From positions 1 to 8,252 of the forward strand of contig QNZR01000228.1 of NCBI GenBank assembly GCA_003978475.1: DNA of 8,252 nucleotides. Direction: 5' to 3'. The position numbers were made by a program, and so were the translations under genes. This DNA comes from Sulfurimonas sp. (GTDB lineage: Bacteria > Campylobacterota > Campylobacteria > Campylobacterales > Sulfurimonadaceae). Shown here piece by piece: positions 1-6,114 of the stretch; positions within the stretch are counted from its first letter, which is position 1; the number at the start of each line of letters is the position of its first letter. The notes beneath the pieces are model-generated. The model worked only from the letters and a program-made list of their open reading frames with translations, had not been told where the DNA came from and made no database searches.

Positions 1-768
1 CTCCCCTTGTAAATATTGCACTCCATACCCGGATATGTCAACACTATCACCATCAATCTTGCAAAACACCTCTGCACTTCTAGGAGAGACCTGTTTGGCA
101 TGAAATGCTTGTTTTTTAAGAATATTGACATAATACGGTACCAGTTGCGTAAACGCGGAACCGGTAACAAAATCTTCGTCTATGCCATATTTGGGTGCAA
201 AAAAACGAGTGACAAAATCGTACTCTTTTGAGAGTGAGGTAATAATAACACCTCTGGCATCAAGGGTTTTCAGTGCTTCCAAGTTTGGTATGCTTTTTTT
301 TACATGTAGTTCATCATCAAACACAACAAGATAATCCATAGATCGATAACATGCAATCGGCAATTGCTCAAATGCCTCCAAAATCTTTTGGGGTGGTTTG
401 CAAGGTGTGATCTTTTGAACCGGAAAGTTCATAGCAAACTTTTTCCCGTCTCTTCTAACGCGCAACCATCCACTTTTTGAATCAAACAGTATCTCTTTTT
501 GCTCTATCTCTAATATTTCAAATAGTACATAGGCACTTGCAAGGGTTGCATGCCCGCACATCGCCACTTCTCCTCCAGGAGTAAACCACCGGATATGGTA
601 ATTATCCTGATTTTTGACAAAAAAGGCAGTTTCGGAAAGATTGTTTTCCTCTGCAATTTTTTGCATTAAAGCATCATCTATCCATTGCTCTAACGGTATA
701 ACAGCAGCAGGATTGCCTTCAAAAACATTCTTGGCAAAAGCATCTATTTGATATATTTTTAATTTCAT
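1..768 (-). CDS. PhzF-family isomerase/epimerase, C-terminus cut by window edge
   Basis: I translated the reverse strand from the ATG at 768 and found 256 codons open to base 1 with no stop. The family is recognised by the N-terminal IYQIDAFA and F-EGNPAAV-PL pattern (residues 5-25), NNLSETAF (42-49), WFTPGGEV-MCGHATLAS (61-78), FFAPKYGIDED (189-199) and VTGSA (201-205). Residues matching the PhzF active site are present: E46, H73, D199 and S204. PhzF folds as two similar diaminopimelate-epimerase-like halves and isomerises small metabolites; the best-known member acts in phenazine synthesis, but most members have unknown substrates and no phenazine genes are seen here. The usual length is 260-300 residues and the visible end (GYGVQYLQGE) looks like the final family strand, so few residues are missing. 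GGAGA lies 7 bases before the start. It is the last visible gene of the luxS set, 19 bases behind its neighbour. Two oddities: F200 sits where the family usually has proline (EDPVTGSA), and base composition looks more AT-rich than in luxS or por. Substrate not assignable. Confidence 0.9.
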   Translation of the reverse strand, partial: MKLKIYQIDAFAKNVFEGNPAAVIPLEQWIDDALMQKIAEENNLSETAFFVKNQDNYHIRWFTPGGEVAMCGHATLASAYVLFEILEIEQKEILFDSKSGWLRVRRDGKKFAMNFPVQKITPCKPPQKILEAFEQLPIACYRSMDYLVVFDDELHVKKSIPNLEALKTLDARGVIITSLSKEYDFVTRFFAPKYGIDEDFVTGSAFTQLVPYYVNILKKQAFHAKQVSPRSAEVFCKIDGDSVDISGYGVQYLQGE

Positions 769-787
769 GCATTGATCTCCGGAATAT

Positions 788-1267
788 TTACAGCCCATTA
801 CCCCACATATGCATCTTTTTTCCCATAACCAAGTCGTAATCGGGGTGACAGTCAATGGTGCTGCCGGCACGAAATTCAAAAGCTTCCAGCATTGCCAGCA
901 TGGTTTCAATATTCATGGTTTCGCGACGTTGCATAATGACAATATCACCCGTATTGGCCAGAGTGGCATACATCTGTTTCATGATACGCTCAGGAGTTTC
1001 GTGTAAATGATAGACATCTTGAAGAATGACCATATCATTGCTTCGAGGAAGCGCTCGCGGCAATGATTGAAAATCGGCAACATCATGACGCTCAATATTG
1101 TCGGCTTTGACCGCATTGTGTGTTCCGGGAAAACAGTGCAAACTCAGCGTTCCGTCAACCTTGCTTAAAATATCGGAAAGTGCCGTTGCTATTGTGTCAC
1201 AATGCGTTGTTACAAGTAAAAACTGATTCCCGGGGTAGGGATTAAAAAGCTCTAAAAACTGCTGCAT
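788..1267 (-). CDS. Small methyltransferase-like protein, degenerate SAM fold (function unknown)
   Basis: 159 residues. I do not recognise a named family. The second half reads like a class I S-adenosylmethionine methyltransferase: a strand ending in an acidic residue (NDMVILQD, residues 77-84), a YHLHETPERIMKQMYATL helix (86-103), then N-TGDIVIMQR (105-114), as in the 'L-pGG-lvi' element, and a C-terminal DYDLVMGKK strand typical of the last sheet. The first half has strand-like pieces (FLLVTTHCDTIATAL, 16-30; TLSLHCF, 40-46) but not the glycine-rich G-x-G-x-G loop that normally holds the cofactor. It is also shorter than common methyltransferases (about 200-250). It may therefore be a degenerate, non-catalytic or partner-dependent domain. 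The ATG follows the TGA of the upstream gene by one base with only a weak ribosome site, so translational coupling is likely. Its place behind luxS, which processes the by-product of methyl transfer, fits a methylation-related role by inference only. The gene is very likely real; its function is uncertain. Confidence 0.8.
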   Translation of the reverse strand: MQQFLELFNPYPGNQFLLVTTHCDTIATALSDILSKVDGTLSLHCFPGTHNAVKADNIERHDVADFQSLPRALPRSNDMVILQDVYHLHETPERIMKQMYATLANTGDIVIMQRRETMNIETMLAMLEAFEFRAGSTIDCHPDYDLVMGKKMHMWGNGL

Positions 1268-1268
1268 C

Positions 1269-1571
1269 TCAATACGCTAATTCGTGCAGTTCTTTGAAAA
1301 GAAAAGATTCCATAATATCATCAATAGAACGCTGGGTATGGGCTACAAGTACAATTATCTGGTTTTCAATAAATGGCCAGACATACTCATTATCGCTTGC
1401 GACAATAACAATTTCTACGGGCTCCTCAATGGCTTCACGGGTATCAAAAAAGCGTATTTCAATAATTTCACCCGCATCAAACTCAATAAGTGCCCACTGT
1501 TTTACATCATTAAGCGGAACGAGTTTTCCCGCTTGTGTATCATCTGAATCCATTGGCAGCAAAATAAACAT
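1269..1571 (-). CDS. Conserved-looking hypothetical protein, NifX/FeMo-cofactor-binding-like pattern
   Basis: 100 residues, acidic, no signal peptide or membrane segment. The layout suggests a small alpha/beta domain: MFILLPMD at the start, WALIEFDAGEIIEIRFFD (residues 26-43), VEIVIVASD (52-60), ENQIIVLVAH (69-78), and a final helix SIDDIMESFLFKELHEL (82-98). The order 'I-lPvD ... F-i-D---G-i ... d-vIv ... gI-vl ... sieeal---l-geL' resembles the dinitrogenase iron-molybdenum cofactor (NifX/NafY) fold, but it lacks that family's cofactor-linked histidine and glycine motifs, so this is a weak guess. The ATG directly abuts the luxS stop (TAAATG), with AGGAG inside the luxS end 5 bases ahead. This strongly supports the start and co-translation with luxS. 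Two open frames on the opposite strand (1284-1547 and 1294-1575) cover the same DNA, but no operon logic supports them. Function unknown; existence likely. Confidence 0.82.
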   Translation of the reverse strand: MFILLPMDSDDTQAGKLVPLNDVKQWALIEFDAGEIIEIRFFDTREAIEEPVEIVIVASDNEYVWPFIENQIIVLVAHTQRSIDDIMESFLFKELHELAY

Positions 1572-2078
1572 TTAAGCTCCTACTAATGACATATCAAGTT
1601 TTAATGCCTCATTGTCCATAATGTCAATATCGCGACGCAATACTATTTGCGCAACAGCTTTTGCCCCCTCTAAAGAGTGCATTTTGTAACTGCCGCACTG
1701 GTACACATTGAGTTCGGGAATATCTTCTTCAGAAGGAACCTCGAGCACATCTTTCATGGACGCTTCCCAGGCACGTACCACCTCCTCTTCATCCGGCGCA
1801 CCAATCACACTCATATAAAATCCCGTCCGACATCCCATCGGAGAAATATCAATAATCTCGGTCTGATCCGAATTAAGATGCTCTCGCATAAATCCGGCAA
1901 ACAGGTGCTCAAGCGTATGAATGGCTTTTTCGTCCATCATCGCTTCATTGGGCTTGCAAAAACGCAGATCAAATACGGTAATGGCATCGCCGCAAGGTGT
2001 TTTCATCCCTTTGGCACGACGCACCGCCGGCGCAGGCATAATGGTATGATCTACGGTAAAACTGTCTAGTAATGGCAT
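1572..2078 (-). CDS. luxS: S-ribosylhomocysteine lyase (AI-2 synthase) LuxS
   Basis: 168 residues, full family length, collinear with LuxS from MPLLDSFTVDHT to the C-terminus. LuxS splits S-ribosylhomocysteine into homocysteine and 4,5-dihydroxy-2,3-pentanedione, the precursor of the AI-2 signal, and so recycles the by-product of SAM-dependent methylation. The metal site is intact: H54 and H58 in IHTLEHLFAGFMR and C128 in NVYQCGSYKMHS. The catalytic pair is E57 and C83 (DISPMGCRTGFYMS, 77-90). The FDLRFCKPN segment (36-44) is also typical. GAGGG lies 5 bases before the ATG. It is the first gene of the minus-strand set, divergent from the DUF4139 gene across 51 bases, and abuts the next gene with no spacer. 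No homocysteine nucleosidase (pfs) gene is visible, so the upstream step is encoded elsewhere. No broken motif. Identification is secure. Confidence 0.98.
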   Translation of the reverse strand: MPLLDSFTVDHTIMPAPAVRRAKGMKTPCGDAITVFDLRFCKPNEAMMDEKAIHTLEHLFAGFMREHLNSDQTEIIDISPMGCRTGFYMSVIGAPDEEEVVRAWEASMKDVLEVPSEEDIPELNVYQCGSYKMHSLEGAKAVAQIVLRRDIDIMDNEALKLDMSLVGA

Positions 2079-2129
2079 GGTTACCCTCTATTTTTATTGA
2101 TAGTGTAGCATATCTCTCAAGGAGTTAAA
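2079..2129. promoter_or_regulatory. Divergent spacer between luxS and the DUF4139 gene, holds both ribosome sites and probably both promoters
   Basis: These 51 AT-rich bases separate two gene starts that point away from each other. The luxS ribosome site (GAGGG on the minus strand, bases 2084-2088, 5 bases from ATG) and the plus-strand site AAGGAG (2119-2124, 5 bases from ATG at 2130) are both clear. At least one promoter must lie here or overlap the gene starts. Only poor -10 matches can be seen: TATGCT or TACACT on the minus strand (about 2102-2112) and a TG-preceded TAGTGT on the plus strand (2101-2106). No convincing -35 box or operator was found. The role follows from position; exact promoters are not supported. 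Confidence 0.45.
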
Positions 2130-3485
2130 ATGAAAACCGTTTCTTTAAGCCTCATCTCATCTTTTTTATTGGCAACGACTACTTTTGGTGCCACACTCAG
2201 CAAAGATCTGCTGGAGAGTTCTCTTGTTGTCTATCATGGTGCTGTCGCACTCGTTCATGAAAAGCGCCATTTACATGTAAATTCAGAGGACCAACAGATT
2301 GTTTACGAGGGCGTCGCCAATACCATTGAGACAGATTCGGTCAATGTACTGCTTCCTTCAGGAATAACTCTCAATTCCCAACAGTTCCGCTACGATAAAC
2401 TGACCCGTTCCAAGCTGCTCGAAGCTCATATCGGCAAAGAGGTACAGGCAAAAATATTGCAGCACCCCGATACGTACGAGACCCTGAAAGTCACACTGCT
2501 CTCTCATGAGGGTGATACCTGTATGGTCACCACTCCCCAACGCAAGATTATGAGTGTTCCTAGTGCTCAGATTCTTTTTAGCAGTATCCCCGATGAGCTT
2601 ATCACCAAACCCTCTTTGGTATGGAATATTCGAACAGATCAAACACACGATGCCACCATGAGCCTTGATTATCTCATTGGCAATATTAGCTGGAAAAGTG
2701 ACTATATTCTTAATTTAGGCAACAACGATGCCAATCTTAGCGGCTGGATCACTATTGATAACCGTTCGGGAAAAGCATTTAAACAGACGCGTCTGCATGT
2801 GCTTGCCGGCAATATTAACCGCATCACGCAGACCCAACCCCGCTACAAAGCAGCGATGCTTAACAGAACAACCGCCGAAACAGCAGTCACACATGTCGCA
2901 CATGAAGGCTACCATTTCTACAGCATTCCGTTTACGGTCACATTGGCCAACAATGAAAAAACGCAAATTAAATTTATGGATCTACAAAATCTACATGTCA
3001 GTCGCCGTTACGATGTCACCCTCTCCAATCCTTCCTACTTTCATGGTGAGCAGGAGCATAGCGTTAACCAGTATGTCCATATTGACGGCTTAAATGTACC
3101 GCTTCCCAAAGGTGTGGTGCGTACCTATGCCGCTTCCAGCAGACAACATATTCTCTTAGGAGAGAGCAGCATGCCGCCTCTGGCTAAACAGCAACCTGTT
3201 GATTTGAGACTGGGTGATAATTTTGATGTTAAAGTTAAAGAGACCACACTTCAGCGAGATGATGACAAACGCTATTTTCAGGCAACCCTGCGCTACAGCA
3301 TCACCAACAGCAGTGACCATAATAAAACAATTGAATTACTGGTTCCGTTTCAAAATCAGAAAAAAAACAGTATTGATACCACCATGCCCTACAGCATTAA
3401 ACAAGGAAATTTAGTAAGTTTTACATTGAATGTTGCCGCGAACAACACTCAAAAATTTGATGTCAGTTTTAGAGGAAAGCGCTAG
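2130..3485 (+). CDS. Secreted DUF4139 domain-containing protein
   Basis: 451 residues. It begins with a Sec-type signal peptide: MKTV, then a hydrophobic run, with cleavage likely near A21 (TTTFGA/TLSK), so it is probably periplasmic or outer-membrane associated. Residues 31-165 match the N-terminal half usual in this group (LVVYHGAVALVHEKR, GVANTIETDSVNVLLP, a conserved LVWNIRTD near 162-169). Residues about 177-445 match the DUF4139 beta-rich domain: SLDYLIGNISWKSDYILNL (178-196), GWITIDNRSGKAF (205-217), LHVLAGNINR (222-231), HEGYHFYSIPFTVTLANNEKTQI (258-280), LPKGVVRTYA (325-334). The C-terminal part is a beta sandwich-like repeat ending without a membrane anchor. No catalytic motif is seen and the function of DUF4139 proteins is unknown. 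The start is fixed by AAGGAG 5 bases upstream. It is a single-gene unit: divergent from luxS and convergent with porB. No cysteine follows the signal peptide, so a lipoprotein is unlikely. Confidence 0.92.
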   Translation: MKTVSLSLISSFLLATTTFGATLSKDLLESSLVVYHGAVALVHEKRHLHVNSEDQQIVYEGVANTIETDSVNVLLPSGITLNSQQFRYDKLTRSKLLEAHIGKEVQAKILQHPDTYETLKVTLLSHEGDTCMVTTPQRKIMSVPSAQILFSSIPDELITKPSLVWNIRTDQTHDATMSLDYLIGNISWKSDYILNLGNNDANLSGWITIDNRSGKAFKQTRLHVLAGNINRITQTQPRYKAAMLNRTTAETAVTHVAHEGYHFYSIPFTVTLANNEKTQIKFMDLQNLHVSRRYDVTLSNPSYFHGEQEHSVNQYVHIDGLNVPLPKGVVRTYAASSRQHILLGESSMPPLAKQQPVDLRLGDNFDVKVKETTLQRDDDKRYFQATLRYSITNSSDHNKTIELLVPFQNQKKNSIDTTMPYSIKQGNLVSFTLNVAANNTQKFDVSFRGKR

Positions 3486-3487
3486 AG

Positions 3488-3510
3488 AGCAGAGTAGTTA
3501 TACTCGTGCT
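3488..3510. terminator. Imperfect inverted repeat between convergent genes, possible two-way terminator
   Basis: Bases 3488-3496 (AGCAGAGTA) pair with 3501-3510 (TACTCGTGCT), leaving one bulged G at 3506 and a four-base loop, 3497-3500. Pairing can extend weakly outward (G3487 with T3511). The element lies just after the stop of the plus-strand DUF4139 gene and contains the porB stop codon (3498-3500) in its loop, so it is placed to act for both transcripts. There is no strong T run on either side, so it is not a classic intrinsic terminator; it could equally be an mRNA 3'-end stabiliser or chance. Confidence 0.4.
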
Positions 3511-4454
3511 TCTTCGCGACGCTGCAAGTATTCCCAATAGGCATCGACACGCTCCTGCCACTCTTTAATGAGGTACTCATACTCCGGTTTAAAGAGGTGT
3601 TTAAATCGAGGCTGTGCCCCAAGATAATCACGTACCGGTACAATGTTTTTCGGACGATAGGTAATATTCAGTTCCGTGCCGTCAATAATTTCATACAATG
3701 GAAATACCAAAGAGTCCGTTGCCAGATCTGATACTTCAATAGTCTCATGTGGTGCAAATTTCCATTCGGTCGTACAGGCACTCATTGCGTTAATATAGAC
3801 CGGCCCTTTGGTATCAAACCCCCGGTGGATTTTTTTGATCATATCTTTCCACTTGTTCGGAGCGACCTGTGCGACATATGGGGAACCGTGAGCCGCCATA
3901 ATCTGAATAATATCTTTCTTATTCTGCTTTTCGCCGTAGCTGGTACTCCCTGCCGGACTTGTTGTAGCACTCGCACCAATAGGTGTGGCACTGGAGCGCT
4001 GTCCGCCGGTATTGGCATACACTTCATTGTCAAGACAGACATACATCATGTCGTGACCCCGCTCAAAACAGCCTGAAAGCCATTGAAAACCAATATCATA
4101 CGTGGCACCGTCACCACCGAATGCTACGAACTTCGGCTCCGGAACATCTGCACCGATGCGCCCTTTTTTACGTAGCGCTTTGTTCATAGCTTCGGCACCC
4201 GCTACCGCAGTAGAACTGTTCTCAAATCCAATATGAATCCATGAGCAATCCCATGACGTATGCGGGTAAATTGCCGTACAGACTTCCAGACATCCCGTTG
4301 ATGCCGAAACAACCAAATTGTCATTTGTTGCATTTAAAATCTCGCGAACAATGATCGAGTGAGCACATCCGGGACATAAAACATGTGACCCTTCAAAACG
4401 TTCTGCTGCAGTTGAAAATGATTTTAAATTTTTAATTACTTTGTTTCCACTCAT
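3498..4454 (-). CDS. porB: Pyruvate:ferredoxin oxidoreductase, beta subunit (TPP and 4Fe-4S)
   Basis: 318 residues, normal for a free-standing PorB. This subunit carries thiamine pyrophosphate and one [4Fe-4S] cluster and forms the active site with PorA; the enzyme interconverts pyruvate plus CoA with acetyl-CoA, CO2 and reduced ferredoxin or flavodoxin. The TPP-binding motif is GGDGATYDIGFQWL (113-126) ending at LDNEVYANTGGQ (141-152), with D115 and N143 as expected metal/diphosphate ligands. Cluster cysteines are C27 and C30 (LCPGCAHS), C55 (TGCLEVC) and C227 (SACTTEW). SYGEKQNKKDI (172-182) and TTSPAGS (164-170) are typical of the subunit. It is the last gene of the operon; AAGGA overlaps the porA stop and sits 7 bases from the ATG, 10 bases downstream of porA. 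Assignment to pyruvate rather than 2-oxoglutarate rests on sequence likeness to the Helicobacter PorB and the CDAB gene order. Confidence 0.96.
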   Translation of the reverse strand: MSGNKVIKNLKSFSTAAERFEGSHVLCPGCAHSIIVREILNATNDNLVVSASTGCLEVCTAIYPHTSWDCSWIHIGFENSSTAVAGAEAMNKALRKKGRIGADVPEPKFVAFGGDGATYDIGFQWLSGCFERGHDMMYVCLDNEVYANTGGQRSSATPIGASATTSPAGSTSYGEKQNKKDIIQIMAAHGSPYVAQVAPNKWKDMIKKIHRGFDTKGPVYINAMSACTTEWKFAPHETIEVSDLATDSLVFPLYEIIDGTELNITYRPKNIVPVRDYLGAQPRFKHLFKPEYEYLIKEWQERVDAYWEYLQRREEARV

Positions 4455-4464
4455 TTTCTATTCC

Positions 4465-5691
4465 TTATGCATTATAGTAATTTAATTCAGGGCCTCTAAC
4501 GCCAACAAATCGCTGAATGGTTCCGTTAAGTTTACCCGTCGCAGCTTCTTTCACCAAATCTTTGTAAATTCCTGTTAAGACACTCACCGTCATATCACGA
4601 CCGCCGAGACCATAAATCACATTACTTAAGACCGGACGCGCCGGAGAGTTAAACAGCGCTCCTGCAATTTCGTTATAGAGCGCACCTACCGTACCACCCG
4701 GAGCACTGCGATCCAGGCAGGCAACCGCTTTGACATTTTGCAGTTGTGCCGCAAGCTCTTCCAGCGGGAACGGTCGAAAAATTCTCGGAGCGATAATGCC
4801 GGCGTTAATGCCCTCTTTTTTTAAGTTGTCTACAACAATTTTAGCCGTCTCATAGGTTGTACCAAATGCGACAATAGCGATTTCGGCATCTTCCATACCG
4901 TAAGATTCAACCCGTTTGTATTCACGACCGGTCAATGCTTTAAACTCGGCAAAAACCGCATCAATAACTTTCACGGAACGCATTATCGCATTATGCTGCT
5001 TGGCTTTATGCTCAAAATGCCAGTCTTCTTCGGTCTGTACCCCATGTGTTACGGGCTTGGAAAAATCCAACATCGCATTGACAGCCTTGTAAGGTCCGAC
5101 AAAATCGCATGCCGTTTTATCATCAAGCGTACGAATATTTTGTGCCGTATGTGATGACATAAACCCATCTTGATTAATATTGACCGGAAGACGCACATCC
5201 AGATGCTCGGCAATTTTAAAGGCACACAAGGTCAAGTCGTAGACCTCCTGCGGTGAAAATGTCGAAACGTTAATCCAGCCGCTGTCGCGTCCAAGATACA
5301 TATCGGAGTGATCCCCGTTAACGTTCAATGGTGCCGCCAACGCACGGTTAACCTGTGCCAACACGATGGGAAGGCGCATTCCCGCCGCCTGATACAATAC
5401 CTCTACCATCAAGGCAAATCCCTGTGATGAAGTGGCTGTTGCCACACGTCCGCCCGCTGCTGCCGCACCGACACATGCCGACATGGCCGCATGTTCTGAC
5501 TCAACCATCACAAATTCGCCGTCAATGTATCCGTTGGCTTCAAAGGTGGCATAATTCTCAACAACCGGAGTTGACGGAGTAATCGGGTAAGCGGCAACGA
5601 CATCAATATCAGCCTGTCTAAACGCCTGAGATGCCGCCATATTGCCATCCCATACCTCAATTTTTTTTATATCCATTATTTTGCTATTCAT
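4465..5691 (-). CDS. porA: Pyruvate:ferredoxin oxidoreductase, alpha subunit
   Basis: 408 residues, standard for PorA. It supplies the pyrimidine-side TPP and pyruvate contacts. Domains: POR N-terminal (about 11-240) with AAYPITPSTPVVE (33-45), VESEHAAMSACVGAAAAGGR (63-82), TATSSQGFALMVEVLYQAAG (85-104), QVNRALAAPLNVNGDHSDMYLGRDSGW (113-139); then the transketolase C-terminal-like domain (about 265-385) with IAIVAFGTTYETAK and IAPRIFRPFPLEEL (300-313). By analogy with the Desulfovibrio africanus enzyme, T38 and R116 should contact pyruvate and E66 the TPP pyrimidine. CLDRSAPGG (325-333) and YGLGGRDMT (360-368) are also characteristic. The start ATG overlaps the porD stop by one base (TAATG) with AAGGG just upstream inside porD; the internal M6 has no such site, so the longer form is preferred. 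All features fit a functional subunit. Confidence 0.96.
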   Translation of the reverse strand: MNSKIMDIKKIEVWDGNMAASQAFRQADIDVVAAYPITPSTPVVENYATFEANGYIDGEFVMVESEHAAMSACVGAAAAGGRVATATSSQGFALMVEVLYQAAGMRLPIVLAQVNRALAAPLNVNGDHSDMYLGRDSGWINVSTFSPQEVYDLTLCAFKIAEHLDVRLPVNINQDGFMSSHTAQNIRTLDDKTACDFVGPYKAVNAMLDFSKPVTHGVQTEEDWHFEHKAKQHNAIMRSVKVIDAVFAEFKALTGREYKRVESYGMEDAEIAIVAFGTTYETAKIVVDNLKKEGINAGIIAPRIFRPFPLEELAAQLQNVKAVACLDRSAPGGTVGALYNEIAGALFNSPARPVLSNVIYGLGGRDMTVSVLTGIYKDLVKEAATGKLNGTIQRFVGVRGPELNYYNA

Positions 5692-6104
5692 TATTCACCC
5701 TTCTCTTCGCTTTTTTCAGGCCACTGTGTCAGGGCTTCTTCATTGTCGGTATTTTCATTAAACATCAGTAGTGATTTTGGATTGGTCGGACATACTTCAA
5801 CACAGATACCGCACCCTTTACAGTGATCCATATCGACACCGATCATCTTTTTATCGCGTGCAATAATTGAGGTATCAGGACAAAATATCCAACAAAACTG
5901 GCAGTCAATACAGAAGTCTTTGTTAAATACCGGTTTTTCAACCCGCCAGTCACCAACATAAGCATTGCGTGAGTTGGTTTCTGCATAATTTCTGTCTTCA
6001 GGCTGTACCTGAGACATCTCATAATCCACATCGCCTTCAAACGAAAAAAGAGCTGCTCCTTGAACCAGCTCGTCCCATCCCATATCTTTAATACTTTTAC
6101 TCAT
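5691..6104 (-). CDS. porD: Pyruvate:ferredoxin oxidoreductase, delta subunit (2x 4Fe-4S ferredoxin)
   Basis: 137 residues. It is the electron-exit subunit, a bacterial ferredoxin-type domain with two [4Fe-4S] clusters. The first motif is C65-x2-C68-x2-C71-x3-C75-P (CIDCQFCWIFCPD) and the second C95-x2-C98-x2-C101-x3-C105-P (CKGCGICVEVCP); by the usual pattern C65, C68, C71 and C105 bind one cluster and C95, C98, C101 and C75 the other. About 60 residues precede the first cysteine, including MGWDELVQGAALF (8-20) and RNAYVGDWRVEKPVF (46-60). This extension is longer than in archaeal PorD (about 100 residues) and fits the Helicobacter type. The tail (114-137) is acidic and probably flexible. The gene lies 10 bases after porC, with AAGGG about 7 bases before the ATG, and its stop overlaps the porA start, so stoichiometry may be kept by coupling. 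Confidence 0.95.
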   Translation of the reverse strand: MSKSIKDMGWDELVQGAALFSFEGDVDYEMSQVQPEDRNYAETNSRNAYVGDWRVEKPVFNKDFCIDCQFCWIFCPDTSIIARDKKMIGVDMDHCKGCGICVEVCPTNPKSLLMFNENTDNEEALTQWPEKSEEKGE

Positions 6105-6114
6105 TACAGGCCCT

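Noticed and set aside
16..231. 71-residue plus-strand frame at the left edge
   Set aside because: It is antisense to the PhzF-family gene, whose motifs run through the same bases.
1284..1575. Two plus-strand open frames (1284-1547 and 1294-1575) opposite the 100-residue gene
   Set aside because: The minus-strand frame has AGGAG, abuts luxS exactly and reads as a plausible alpha/beta protein; the opposite frames have low-complexity-like sequence and no operon context.
1677..2069. 130-residue open frame on the plus strand opposite luxS
   Set aside because: It lies wholly within luxS, which has perfect family motifs; the antisense product is rich in H and R with no recognisable domain or ribosome site.
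2728..3093. 121-residue plus-strand frame inside the DUF4139 gene
   Set aside because: It is in a different frame of a clear DUF4139 coding sequence, with no motif of its own.
3747..4189. Plus-strand frames opposite porB (109 and 68 residues)
   Set aside because: They are mirror frames of the conserved TPP and Fe-S region of porB; cysteine and histidine content comes from the antisense reading.
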